Source of the DNA: Prevotellaceae bacterium
GTDB taxonomy: Bacteria > Bacteroidota > Bacteroidia > Bacteroidales > UBA932
NCBI GenBank assembly: GCA_031289415.1
Contig: JAITPN010000013.1
Span: 1-42,184 of the forward strand
Direction: 5' to 3'
Length of the DNA stretch: 42,184 bases
The translations under genes were made by a program, and so were the position numbers. The notes beneath the pieces were generated by a model. It was given only the letters and a program-made list of their open reading frames with translations, was not told the DNA's origin and did no database searches. Of the stretch, positions 10,043 to 17,271 are shown one piece after another; positions within the stretch are counted from its first letter, which is position 1, and each line of letters opens with the position of its first letter.

Positions 10043-11893
10043 TTGAAACGATTTGTTTATATAGTATTCTGCATGTTGTCGGTATGGCTCATTACCGGAC
10101 GTTGCGCCAATGTAGCTAAGGGACCCGACGGCGGACTGAAAGACAGTATTTCGCCGGAGTTGCTCTACATTTCGCCGGAATACCTTGCCGTAAACCAGAC
10201 GCCGAAAAAAATACGATGGACATTCAACGAATATGTACAGGTGAAAGAAGCGTCGAAAAACGTCATTGTGTCGCCGCCGTCGTTACGCAAACCTCAGGTA
10301 CGCACACGCGGCAAAGGCGTAGAAGTGGTGTTTACAGATTCGCTGCTTGCAAACACTACTTACGTGGTGGACTTCGGCGGCGCAGTGGTTGACCTGAACG
10401 AAAGCAATCCATTCAACGCCTTCCGCTATGTGTTTTCCACCGGTCTCGAAATCGACTCCATGATGCTCACCGGCAAAGTGCTTGATGCGTTCACCAAAGA
10501 ACCGTTAGCAAAAATAACGGTGTGCCTCTACGAAAATTATACCGACACCACCATCTACAAAACCATGCCCCACAATGTAACCCGAACCGACAACTGGGGA
10601 TATTTCACCTTGCAAAACATTAAACACAAACCCTACCACATGGTGGCGTTTGAAGATAAAAACAATAATTTCCGCTACGATGCCGGCGCAGAAACGTTGG
10701 CATTTGCCGACTCGTTGATAACGCCCGATTCATTGGTGAACTACGCCGTTCTGTTAGACGTAATCGGCGCGAAAGATACGGCGCGGTTATTGACACGCCG
10801 CTACGAAAAAGAGCTGCTCGCTTTCAAAGAAACGGCAGGCAAACAGTTTTTGAAAGAACAAATATTGGAAAGTCCGCGAAAAATCATGCTGGTGTTTAGC
10901 CAGCCTCATACGCAAGTGTTGCAATTTTGCGTCAACAACACAGACTCTTTAATGATTACGGAGCACAGTCCGTTTAGTGATACGCTGATTTATTGGCTTA
11001 CCGCGCCGGTATTGCCTGACACAACCCAAGCGGAAATCTCGTATATGCGCACCGATTCACTGGGCAAGCTATCGCCTTTCTACACCAAATTAAAACTTCA
11101 AATACCCAAAATAGACGAAAAAAAGAAAGACGATAAGAAGAAAGATGACGAAAAAGAAAAGAAAGAAGTATTGCTCCCCACTATTAATTATACGGCTGAA
11201 AACGTTACGGAAAGCGGCGTTACCATTAGTTTTAAAACCCTGCCTGTAAAAATAGATACCTCGCTTGTGCAACTGTGGCGTATTGACGATACCGACAAAA
11301 ATAAAAAACGAATACCGGAATCGTTCGCTTGGATACCCGATTCGGTCAGGTTGCGGCAGTTTCGTGTCCACACCAAGTGGCGGGAAAGCAGCGAATATGA
11401 ATTGCTTATATTGTCCGAAGCCTTTACGGACGTGTTCGGGTTATTCAATGACTCCATCACCAAAAAAATAACCATCGACAATCCCGAAAAATACAGTTCT
11501 ATTGTCGTAAATCTTTCGGGCATCGACAGCGCACAACAAGTGATTGTGCAACTGCTCGACGAAAAGAAAACGAAAGTGCAACGCAATTATCTCGTTACTG
11601 AAAATAAAAAACTGCCGTTGACTTATCTCCGACCGGGAAAATACACCTTGCGTTTCATTCACGACATCAATAAAAACGGCATTTGGGACGTAGGGAATTA
11701 CTTAGAAAAACGACAAGCCGAAACGGTTGAATTTTATCTTTTGCCCGAAGGCGGCGAATTGATTACCTTGCTTGAAAATACGGAAATCAATCAGGATATT
11801 GACCTGAAACAAATATTTGCCCGCGACCGGCGGAAAGAAGTCCCGCAACTTATTTTTGAAGAAGAAAAAGAATCTGACAGCATCGTACAATGA
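10043..11893 (+). CDS. Ig-like (SbsA/Big_5) domain lipoprotein
   Basis: A 616-residue exported protein. The N-terminus KRFVYIVFCMLSVWLITGRC is a signal sequence with a candidate lipidated Cys21, although Arg at -1 is not canonical. The residues after it (ANVAKGPDGGLKD) match the CANxxxPxGGxxD pattern of a very common Bacteroidota lipoprotein family. An SbsA-type Ig-like domain spans about 35-130 and a carboxypeptidase-regulatory-like beta-sandwich about 140-230. A highly charged linker lies near 357-376, followed by another beta-rich region in which KYTLRFIHDINKNG recalls prealbumin-like folds. The start is TTG, directly abutting the sppA stop in the same frame. The next in-frame ATG, codon 11, would destroy the signal peptide, so TTG is preferred. 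It is probably anchored in the outer membrane; its function is unknown. Confidence 0.85.
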   Translation: MKRFVYIVFCMLSVWLITGRCANVAKGPDGGLKDSISPELLYISPEYLAVNQTPKKIRWTFNEYVQVKEASKNVIVSPPSLRKPQVRTRGKGVEVVFTDSLLANTTYVVDFGGAVVDLNESNPFNAFRYVFSTGLEIDSMMLTGKVLDAFTKEPLAKITVCLYENYTDTTIYKTMPHNVTRTDNWGYFTLQNIKHKPYHMVAFEDKNNNFRYDAGAETLAFADSLITPDSLVNYAVLLDVIGAKDTARLLTRRYEKELLAFKETAGKQFLKEQILESPRKIMLVFSQPHTQVLQFCVNNTDSLMITEHSPFSDTLIYWLTAPVLPDTTQAEISYMRTDSLGKLSPFYTKLKLQIPKIDEKKKDDKKKDDEKEKKEVLLPTINYTAENVTESGVTISFKTLPVKIDTSLVQLWRIDDTDKNKKRIPESFAWIPDSVRLRQFRVHTKWRESSEYELLILSEAFTDVFGLFNDSITKKITIDNPEKYSSIVVNLSGIDSAQQVIVQLLDEKKTKVQRNYLVTENKKLPLTYLRPGKYTLRFIHDINKNGIWDVGNYLEKRQAETVEFYLLPEGGELITLLENTEINQDIDLKQIFARDRRKEVPQLIFEEEKESDSIVQ

Positions 11894-12519
11894 AATGGAC
11901 ACTTTACATAAAAGGTTGCTTGCTATGTGGCGTTCTTATCGTTGCCACAGAATGTGAGGCGCAACATTTTGTCGGCGTCAGGGAGGGCGTCAGCATGTCG
12001 AGCGTTCAGTTCAACCCAAGCCGCGACGACACTTCTACATTCCAAACCTTAAACGTAGGCGTGGTGTATAAATATTACAGCAGAAAATGGGTAGGTTTCC
12101 AGTCGGGACTCACGTATGCCGAAAAAGGCTATAAACTCGGCGATACCACATTCCGTTACAGCGTATTGGAATTTCCTTTTTTGACGCAATTCCACATGGA
12201 AATTTGGAAATTCAGGCTCATCGCCCACGGAGGATTGTATGCGTCCTACTTCTTAGAGCTTAATAAACACTATCACATCGCAGAAGGAAAAGAAGAAGAA
12301 AAGAAATTTGACTTCGACGGACGCGACAATAGATTTGAATACGGTATGCACTTCGGCGGCGGCTTGGCGCTCATGTTTGACCCTTTCGAAATACAATTTG
12401 AAGCCAACTACCAGTACGGGCTTTCTTATCTAAAGAAACCTACGTATGAATCAAAAAGCATTATGTTTACCCACTTCACCCAGATGATTTTTTCAGCTGC
12501 CGTCCTTTTTAAATTATGA
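11890..12519 (+). CDS. Outer-membrane beta-barrel protein, PorT-like family
   Basis: A 209-residue protein with a signal peptide (1-24, ending ECEA-QHF) and alternating hydrophobic beta strands typical of small eight-stranded barrels: VGVVYKYYSRKWVGFQSGLTYAEKGY, then LIAHGGLYASYFLEL and FEIQFEANYQYGLSYL. It ends in an aromatic/hydrophobic terminus, AAVLFKL, as expected for BAM-inserted proteins. The ATG overlaps the stop of the upstream lipoprotein gene by four bases, and its own stop overlaps the ispG start by four bases, so translation is probably coupled. PorT-like proteins include a T9SS component, but this general family is broad and I do not claim it is PorT itself. Confidence 0.75.
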   Translation: MKWTLYIKGCLLCGVLIVATECEAQHFVGVREGVSMSSVQFNPSRDDTSTFQTLNVGVVYKYYSRKWVGFQSGLTYAEKGYKLGDTTFRYSVLEFPFLTQFHMEIWKFRLIAHGGLYASYFLELNKHYHIAEGKEEEKKFDFDGRDNRFEYGMHFGGGLALMFDPFEIQFEANYQYGLSYLKKPTYESKSIMFTHFTQMIFSAAVLFKL

Positions 12520-13946
12520 GTTATGGTATGAACGATTCAACAGTTAAACAATTCAACAATTCAACGATTCAACAACTCAACAACTCAACACCTCAAACCT
12601 ACACGCGCCGCGCCTCGTCGGAAGTTACCGTCGGCGGCTTGGCTATGGGCGGTAAAAATCCTGTACGCATACAAACCATGACTACCACCGCTACGACCGA
12701 CGTAGCGGCGTCCGTAGCACAATGCCTGCGTGTGGCGCATGCAGGAGCTGATTATGTACGCCTTACCACACAAGGGCTGCGCGAAACTGAAGCATTGAAA
12801 ATAATCAAAACCGGACTGCGAGCCAAAGGTTGCACCATTCCGCTTATTGCCGACGTGCATTTCACACCAACAGTAGCGCTGGCTGCTGCCGCAATAGCCG
12901 ACAAAGTACGCATCAATCCGGGTAATTTCGGCGCTTCGGCAGAAGAAGCGGATACGCATTTGCAACAACTGATAGCCGTATGCAAACACCACCGCACGGC
13001 GTTGCGCATCGGCGTAAACCACGGCTCGCTGTCGCCGCGCATAACCGAACACTATGGCGATACGCCGCAAGGTATGGTCGCATCGGCTATGGAACTGCTG
13101 CGTACATGCGCGGCGCACGATTTTAACCAAGTCGTAGTATCCATGAAATCAAGCAACACCCGCGTCATGGTCGAAGCCTACCGTTTGTTGGTTGCTTCAA
13201 TGGATGCCGAAAATATGCGCTATCCCCTGCACTTGGGCGTTACCGAAGCAGGCGACGGCGACGACGGACGCCTGAAATCAGCCGTAGGAATCGGTACGCT
13301 GCTTGCGCAAGGATTGGGCGACACCATTCGCGTATCGCTCACCGAACCTCCCGAAAATGAAATACCTGTAGCTCAGGCTTTGGTTCATCTTGCCCCGCAA
13401 TACCCGATTGCCGCAAACAACATTCAGCCAAAGACGACCACGCCCTTTACCCTCTGCCGCGACTACCATGCCGCAACCCGCGAAGAATTACTGCTGCGTA
13501 TGGCTTGCGATGCCGGTGCACGTTTGCTCGACGGTGTAGCCGACGATTTTAAAATGAATGTCGTCATTGGCGGAAAACCATTGCCGGACACAGAGGCGGA
13601 AACGCTGTCGTTGGCATTGCTGCAAGCCGCGCGGGTACGTTTCACCCATCCCGAATACATCGCCTGCCCGGGCTGCGGACGGACGCTGTTCGACCTGCCC
13701 CGCACATTGGCGGACGTACGCGCCCGCACAGCTCACCTCAAAGGATTGAAAATAGCCGTCATGGGTTGCATCGTAAACGGTCTTGGCGAAATGGCGGACG
13801 CCGATTACGGCTATGTAGGCGCAGGACACGGCAAAGTTACACTGTACAAAGCCAAACAGCCCGTCAGGAAAAACATCCCGCAAGAACAAGCGGTAGACGA
13901 ACTTGTAGCCCTCCTCAAAGAAGAAGGCGACTGGACAGAACGATAG
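12516..13946 (+). CDS. ispG: (E)-4-hydroxy-3-methylbut-2-enyl-diphosphate synthase IspG
   Basis: A [4Fe-4S] enzyme of the MEP isoprenoid pathway that reductively opens the ring of methylerythritol cyclodiphosphate. The N-terminal TIM barrel carries NPVRIQTMT, GADYVRLTTQG, ADVHF and RINPGNFG. The iron-sulfur domain carries Cys384 and Cys387 (CPGCGRT) and Cys418 (MGCIVNG), with catalytic Glu425. At 476 residues it is longer than E. coli IspG (~372) but well short of the ~600-residue form usual in Bacteroidota, so the insert domain is reduced. Leu423 replaces the usual Pro in NGPGE. Residues 6-27 (NDSTVKQFNNSTIQQLNNST) are translated from a CAAC-type intergenic repeat. No in-frame ATG, GTG or TTG lies between residue 5 and the conserved core, so this extension is probably real. 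The ATG overlaps the upstream stop. Confidence 0.93.
   Translation: MSYGMNDSTVKQFNNSTIQQLNNSTPQTYTRRASSEVTVGGLAMGGKNPVRIQTMTTTATTDVAASVAQCLRVAHAGADYVRLTTQGLRETEALKIIKTGLRAKGCTIPLIADVHFTPTVALAAAAIADKVRINPGNFGASAEEADTHLQQLIAVCKHHRTALRIGVNHGSLSPRITEHYGDTPQGMVASAMELLRTCAAHDFNQVVVSMKSSNTRVMVEAYRLLVASMDAENMRYPLHLGVTEAGDGDDGRLKSAVGIGTLLAQGLGDTIRVSLTEPPENEIPVAQALVHLAPQYPIAANNIQPKTTTPFTLCRDYHAATREELLLRMACDAGARLLDGVADDFKMNVVIGGKPLPDTEAETLSLALLQAARVRFTHPEYIACPGCGRTLFDLPRTLADVRARTAHLKGLKIAVMGCIVNGLGEMADADYGYVGAGHGKVTLYKAKQPVRKNIPQEQAVDELVALLKEEGDWTER
12531..12596 (+). repeat. CAAC-tract repeat inside the 5' end of ispG
   Basis: Tandem units of about 7-9 bases (TTCAACAA, TTCAACGA, CTCAACAA) run through codons 6-27 of ispG. 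The same units occur in non-coding DNA at about 150-187 and 14206-14270. An inverted 27-base copy sits just after the ispG stop (13946-13972), so ispG is bracketed by inverted copies. Confidence 0.75.
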
Positions 13947-13972
13947 TTGAACTGTTTAATCGTTGAATCGTT
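13946..13972 (-). repeat. Inverted copy of the CAAC repeat after ispG
   Basis: The reverse complement of this segment matches the start of the repeat at 12531 almost base for base: both begin AACGATTCAAC and end TTCAAC. It begins on the last base of the ispG stop codon. Confidence 0.7.
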
Positions 13973-14127
13973 AAAATCCGCTCCAACAACGAATCCGAAG
14001 GATTCACATGTGTATAGAATAGCATATTATCCCACCCACATGCGCCCCCTACGGGGTCGCACCATACCGATTATCACCTATTTGCTATAAACATGCAATT
14101 CCTATCGGGATTGATTCAACAGCATAT
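13973..14127. repeat. Decayed palindromic repeats after ispG
   Basis: No ORF of note. Short palindromes CCCCCTACGGGG, AATCCGAAGGATT and AATTCCTATCGGGATT, and the phrase CTATAAACATGC, resemble pieces of the hairpin element at 18604-18800 (CTACGG cores, GCATGTTTATAG). This looks like an eroded copy of that family. Confidence 0.5.
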
Positions 14128-14270
14128 CCGCCCGCCCCGATTGTAATCTCTCCGTTACTTAACAAAAAATTGAAAAAAACACAAGTTACAAACCCGCGAG
14201 AACGGACAGCTAAACAATTCAACCCTTCAACATTTCAACAAAAAAACAGTTCAACATTTTCAACTAAACA
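14128..14270. repeat. Diverged copy of inverted repeat family B plus CAAC tract
   Basis: Positions 14128-14154 and 14181-14204 correspond to the two arms of the repeat at 62-146. They keep the GATTGTAATC core, the TTACTTAACAAAAAATTGAAAAAA-type loop order and the ACCCGCGAG end, with many substitutions. A CAAC tract follows (14212-14265), as in copy 1. Conservation of the order in a decayed copy supports a composite element. Confidence 0.55.
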
Positions 14271-14278
14271 AAAAAAAC

Positions 14279-14300
14279 GTTATCTTTGTAGAATGATAAC
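14279..14300 (+). promoter_or_regulatory. Promoter with overlapping palindrome for the toxin-antitoxin pair
   Basis: TATCTTTG (14281-14288) is a good -7 box 35 bases before the antitoxin ATG. GTTATC (14279-14284) and GATAAC (14295-14300) form a 6-bp inverted repeat spanning this box. That is where an autoregulatory antitoxin complex would be expected to bind. The operator role is an inference. Confidence 0.55.
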
Positions 14301-14323
14301 ACAATAAAAAAACGCCATACACT

Positions 14324-14527
14324 ATGCTACATACCGTTTATTTAGATGACACAACGACCAACGGCAAAAAACTTTTGAAAGAATTGCGCCGTTACAAAAA
14401 AGGTGTTCACTTCGATGCTGCTTCTGCAAACACCACTATAACAAAAGAATATATGACGATAGAAGAGTTTCGTACCGAAGCTAAAGCAAGCCTTACTAAA
14501 ATACTAAACGAACATGGTATTCATTAG
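14324..14527 (+). CDS. Antitoxin-like small protein
   Basis: A 67-residue soluble protein. Its pattern is characteristic of antitoxins paired with ParE/RelE-type toxins in Bacteroidota: VYLDDTTTNGKKLLKELRRY, then GVHFD, then YMTIEEFRTEAKASL and NEHGI. The N-terminal part may be the DNA-contacting or dimer region; the C-terminal helix (MTIEEFRTEAKASLTKIL) would wrap the toxin. The stop lies 14 bases inside the next gene, the usual coupled arrangement with antitoxin first. Regulation is probably by binding the palindrome at 14279-14300. Confidence 0.7.
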   Translation: MLHTVYLDDTTTNGKKLLKELRRYKKGVHFDAASANTTITKEYMTIEEFRTEAKASLTKILNEHGIH

Positions 14528-14825
14528 CAGGCAAGCCAAGCTCGATTTGGATAATATCGTGATTGGTTTGTTGGAGTGGGATAAAATTTCGCTTACGATT
14601 CCCGAAGTTATGCAGTATGTAGATGATATTGTGGATATTTGTTATCAGTTACATACCTTGCATTATCACCATAAAGCAACCTATAATGAACATGTTACAT
14701 ACGGCGCATACTCATATTTGTATAAGCGTACACGAAATACCATTTGGTATATTATTTACGATATAGACGCTATGGACAATATCTTCGTCAACAAAATCAT
14801 CAGCAACTACATGACCCGCTCCTGA
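14514..14825 (+). CDS. ParE/RelE-superfamily toxin-like protein
   Basis: A 103-residue protein beginning FISRQAKLDLDNIVIGLLEW, which matches the N-terminal strand and helix of the ParE/RelE fold (usually xFsxxAxxDLxxIxxYl). It ends with the strand pattern TRNTIWYIIYDIDAMDNIFVNKIISNY, equivalent to the conserved R-x-x-Y-R-I-x-Y-x-I-x-x-x-x-I-x-V-x-x-I core. Such toxins inhibit gyrase (ParE) or cleave ribosome-bound mRNA (RelE). The residues do not decide between these; the lack of an obvious basic catalytic set favours ParE-like. It overlaps the antitoxin gene by 14 bases. Confidence 0.7.
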   Translation: MVFISRQAKLDLDNIVIGLLEWDKISLTIPEVMQYVDDIVDICYQLHTLHYHHKATYNEHVTYGAYSYLYKRTRNTIWYIIYDIDAMDNIFVNKIISNYMTRS

Positions 14826-14968
14826 CAAATTGAAAATGATTAACGATTAGCAGCGAAGCGAAACACAAAAAGAGCACCTTTTTAAAACGCCTATCCCCTA
14901 CCCTATTAAAAATACTCAATTATAAATAGTTCCGAAAAGTTGGAATGTGAAAATCTGTTCCGATACCA

Positions 14969-15658
14969 TTAAAATGTCAACTTCAAACTCATTCCGTAGC
15001 TTGGCAGCGGAGTATTTCTGGTACGCGCAGCTACTTGCACATCAGGCTCTAACGACAGCACGGATTTTTCGCCCACGTGCCAACTGAAATAACCGTTTTG
15101 GTGGTTCAGCCTTTTTGCGCTCGAAGGAGCGTCTATCTGCGACCAAATCCATGACGTAACAAAAGCGGCAGAAAACCACCCGACTAAATCGCCGTAAGGG
15201 TCTGCCGACATGGCTACAAGGAACGAAGCGCCGCCTACCGCCACAAATATAATGCCTTTTTTGGTTTCGCCATTGTAGAACTGCCCCAAGCCGGGGAACA
15301 GGAGCGAAAGCCCCCATGCCACCGTCGGATTTTTAGGGATAAAATCAGGATTCGGGGCAACAGTTTGCCGGTATGACGGTTGCGCATATCCATAGCCGTA
15401 ATTTTGACGCGCGGAAGTGGTCAATTTGAATATGTCTTTGTCGCCGTTTGCATATTTAATAAGGGATATTGCCGAAGCCGGCAAGGTGTACAAAGGTCCG
15501 TCCTGTGCATTAAATTTCACATATTCCACTTCGTCCACGCCTACTTTGAGCACCTTAGCTATTACTTCGTTACCGTCGCGTTTCACGATGGTGTCCTGCG
15601 CGGCGGCGTTTATTACCGTTCCGGCAGCCAATGCCATTATTAAGACTATTTTTTTCAT
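14969..15658 (-). CDS. Exported protein with TM2-like membrane segment, unknown function
   Basis: A 229-residue protein. Residues 1-20 are a signal peptide (ending NAAA-QDT). Residues 21-70 form a small beta-rich domain, DTIVKRDGNEVIAKVLKVG, that recurs at the front of many Bacteroidota envelope proteins. A Tyr/Gln-rich linker follows. About residues 115-170 hold PGLGQFYNGETKKGI and a second hydrophobic stretch, the TM2-type hairpin. The C-terminal ~45 residues end in a strand, YGMSLKLTF, as in outer-membrane proteins. A TATCTTTG -7 box lies 21 bases upstream (15679-15686). It stands alone; its function is not recognised. Confidence 0.75.
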   Translation of the reverse strand: MKKIVLIMALAAGTVINAAAQDTIVKRDGNEVIAKVLKVGVDEVEYVKFNAQDGPLYTLPASAISLIKYANGDKDIFKLTTSARQNYGYGYAQPSYRQTVAPNPDFIPKNPTVAWGLSLLFPGLGQFYNGETKKGIIFVAVGGASFLVAMSADPYGDLVGWFSAAFVTSWIWSQIDAPSSAKRLNHQNGYFSWHVGEKSVLSLEPDVQVAARTRNTPLPSYGMSLKLTF

Positions 15659-16011
15659 AAAAGTATTTTTTTCAAGTACAAAGATAGCATTTTTTTTCGG
15701 GAATCTTGCATTGATAAATAAAAAAATAATGCAATTATTTAATGGTGCAGCTAAAAATCTACATTTTTATATATTTCAATCATTTTTTTATATATTTTAG
15801 TCATTTTTTTACAATGTTATGCTATGGGACAAAACATGTTAGCGCATAATAATGGTAAAATTTTAGTAGGGTTATAAATATAATGAAACCAATATTATAG
15901 GATGGTATGACTTGTCGTTTATAATATTTATGTTATAAAAATACGGTATTTATTACGGCTTTGTTATTAGAGATGAGGGCGGATGGCGCTTTGCGGGATG
16001 GAGATGGCTAT
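15659..16011. other. AT-rich intergenic region
   Basis: Between two minus-strand genes. It holds the promoter box of the TM2-like gene (15679-15686). A near-duplicate of about 24 bases, reading TTTTATATATTTCAATCA then TTTTATATATTTTAGTCA with T-runs, spans 15763-15812. I see no ORF, RNA gene or convincing terminator in the rest. Confidence 0.5.
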
Positions 16012-17271
16012 TTATTTTTCCATCAACCGGTAAGCGACAGCGGCGGCGCGGTCAAGGATTTCTTGTTCGCCACGGACTTGCCGGTGTTGCATCAGTATGT
16101 TGCCGTCGCAAATTACGGTGTCTATGCAACTGCCGTTAGCCGCATACACGAGGTTCGACACAAAATCAAAATTCGGCGTAAAGGCAGGCGTGCAGAGGTC
16201 AACGAGGCAAATATCGGCAAGGTATCCCGCTTCAATTTTCCCGCTGTGCAGGCGAAGGATTTTTGCGCCGTTGGCGGTGGCGCAATCCAGCGCATCCTGT
16301 GCAGGCATCGCCGTGGGGTCGTAGCGCCATGCTTTTTGTTGCAGGGCGGCGGTTTTCATGGCTTCTACCATATCCAGATTGTTGGACGACGCGCAACCGT
16401 CCGTACCGATACCGACCGTAACGCCCGCCCGCTTCATTTCTTCATATTTGAATTGAAATCCCGACGCCATTTTAAGGTTTGAATTGGGGTTGTGCACTAC
16501 TTTCACGTCGTGGTCGGCAAGCATCGCTATTTCTTCGTCGTCGAGCCACACCGCGTGAGCCACCACGAGTTCCGGCGAAAGAAGTCCCAGCTTGCGAATG
16601 TAGCGCACCGGCGAAAGTCCGAACTGCGACACGGCATTATCATGCTCCGCGCGGCTTTCGGCAAGGTGAAGGTGGATGAGCAGACGGTTGGCGCGGGCAA
16701 AATCGCGCGTCCATTGCAGCAATTCAGCCGATACGGTATAAATGGCGTGCGGACCTACGGAGAATGTAATGCGGCTGCCGTATTTTTTGGCGTCGTCGAA
16801 TAGTTGCAGGGTTTCGGCTTTGGTGGTTTCGGTATTGTTTTTGTTGAAAAAATCGAACTGCGCGGCGGCTACCGTCATGCGCAACCCCATTTCGTCAACA
16901 GCCCGCGCGGTGGCGTTAAAGAAAGGGTACATATCGAGCGCAGAGGTAGTGCCTGTTTTTATCATTTCGAGGCAAGCGAGTTTCGCGCCCCAATACACGT
17001 CTTCTTCGTTCATTTTGGCTTCGCGAGTCCATATCCGTTCATGCAGCCATTTTTCGAGCGGCATGTCGTCGCCCCAGCCGCGAAACAACGTCATGGCAGC
17101 GTGTCCGTGCGTGTTGATGAGTCCGGGGATGGCGGCTTTCCGTGTGCCGTCAAGGGTTGTTTGCGCCGTTACCGCAAGATTTTTTCCGACTTGTGCAATG
17201 GTGTTTCCTTCGATAAAAATATCGACGATGTCGCCATTGAGCCACACGTTTTTGATTAGAAGGGTTGTCAT
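16012..17271 (-). CDS. mtaD: 5'-methylthioadenosine/S-adenosylhomocysteine deaminase-type amidohydrolase
   Basis: A cytosolic metal-dependent hydrolase of the amidohydrolase superfamily. The best match is the MTA/SAH deaminase group, which converts S-adenosylhomocysteine to S-inosylhomocysteine. The 419 residues show the short N-terminal beta domain, then metal ligands His55 and His57 in NTHGHAAMTLFRG, His200 and His202 in LIHLHLAES, the AHAVWLDD histidine, and Asp291 in GIGTDGCASSNN. The N-terminal half carries MPLEKWLHERIW, a hallmark of this subgroup. Related guanine or chlorohydrolase enzymes share the scaffold, so exact substrate is inferred. The start overlaps the stop of the GH16-fold gene by four bases, so the two are co-translated. 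The upstream promoter may be at 18349-18356. Confidence 0.88.
   Translation of the reverse strand: MTTLLIKNVWLNGDIVDIFIEGNTIAQVGKNLAVTAQTTLDGTRKAAIPGLINTHGHAAMTLFRGWGDDMPLEKWLHERIWTREAKMNEEDVYWGAKLACLEMIKTGTTSALDMYPFFNATARAVDEMGLRMTVAAAQFDFFNKNNTETTKAETLQLFDDAKKYGSRITFSVGPHAIYTVSAELLQWTRDFARANRLLIHLHLAESRAEHDNAVSQFGLSPVRYIRKLGLLSPELVVAHAVWLDDEEIAMLADHDVKVVHNPNSNLKMASGFQFKYEEMKRAGVTVGIGTDGCASSNNLDMVEAMKTAALQQKAWRYDPTAMPAQDALDCATANGAKILRLHSGKIEAGYLADICLVDLCTPAFTPNFDFVSNLVYAANGSCIDTVICDGNILMQHRQVRGEQEILDRAAAVAYRLMEK

Noticed and set aside
11116..11175. Lys/Glu tract as a separate functional domain or frameshift
   Set aside because: It is a continuous charged linker in frame within the Ig-like lipoprotein; both sides read as the same protein.
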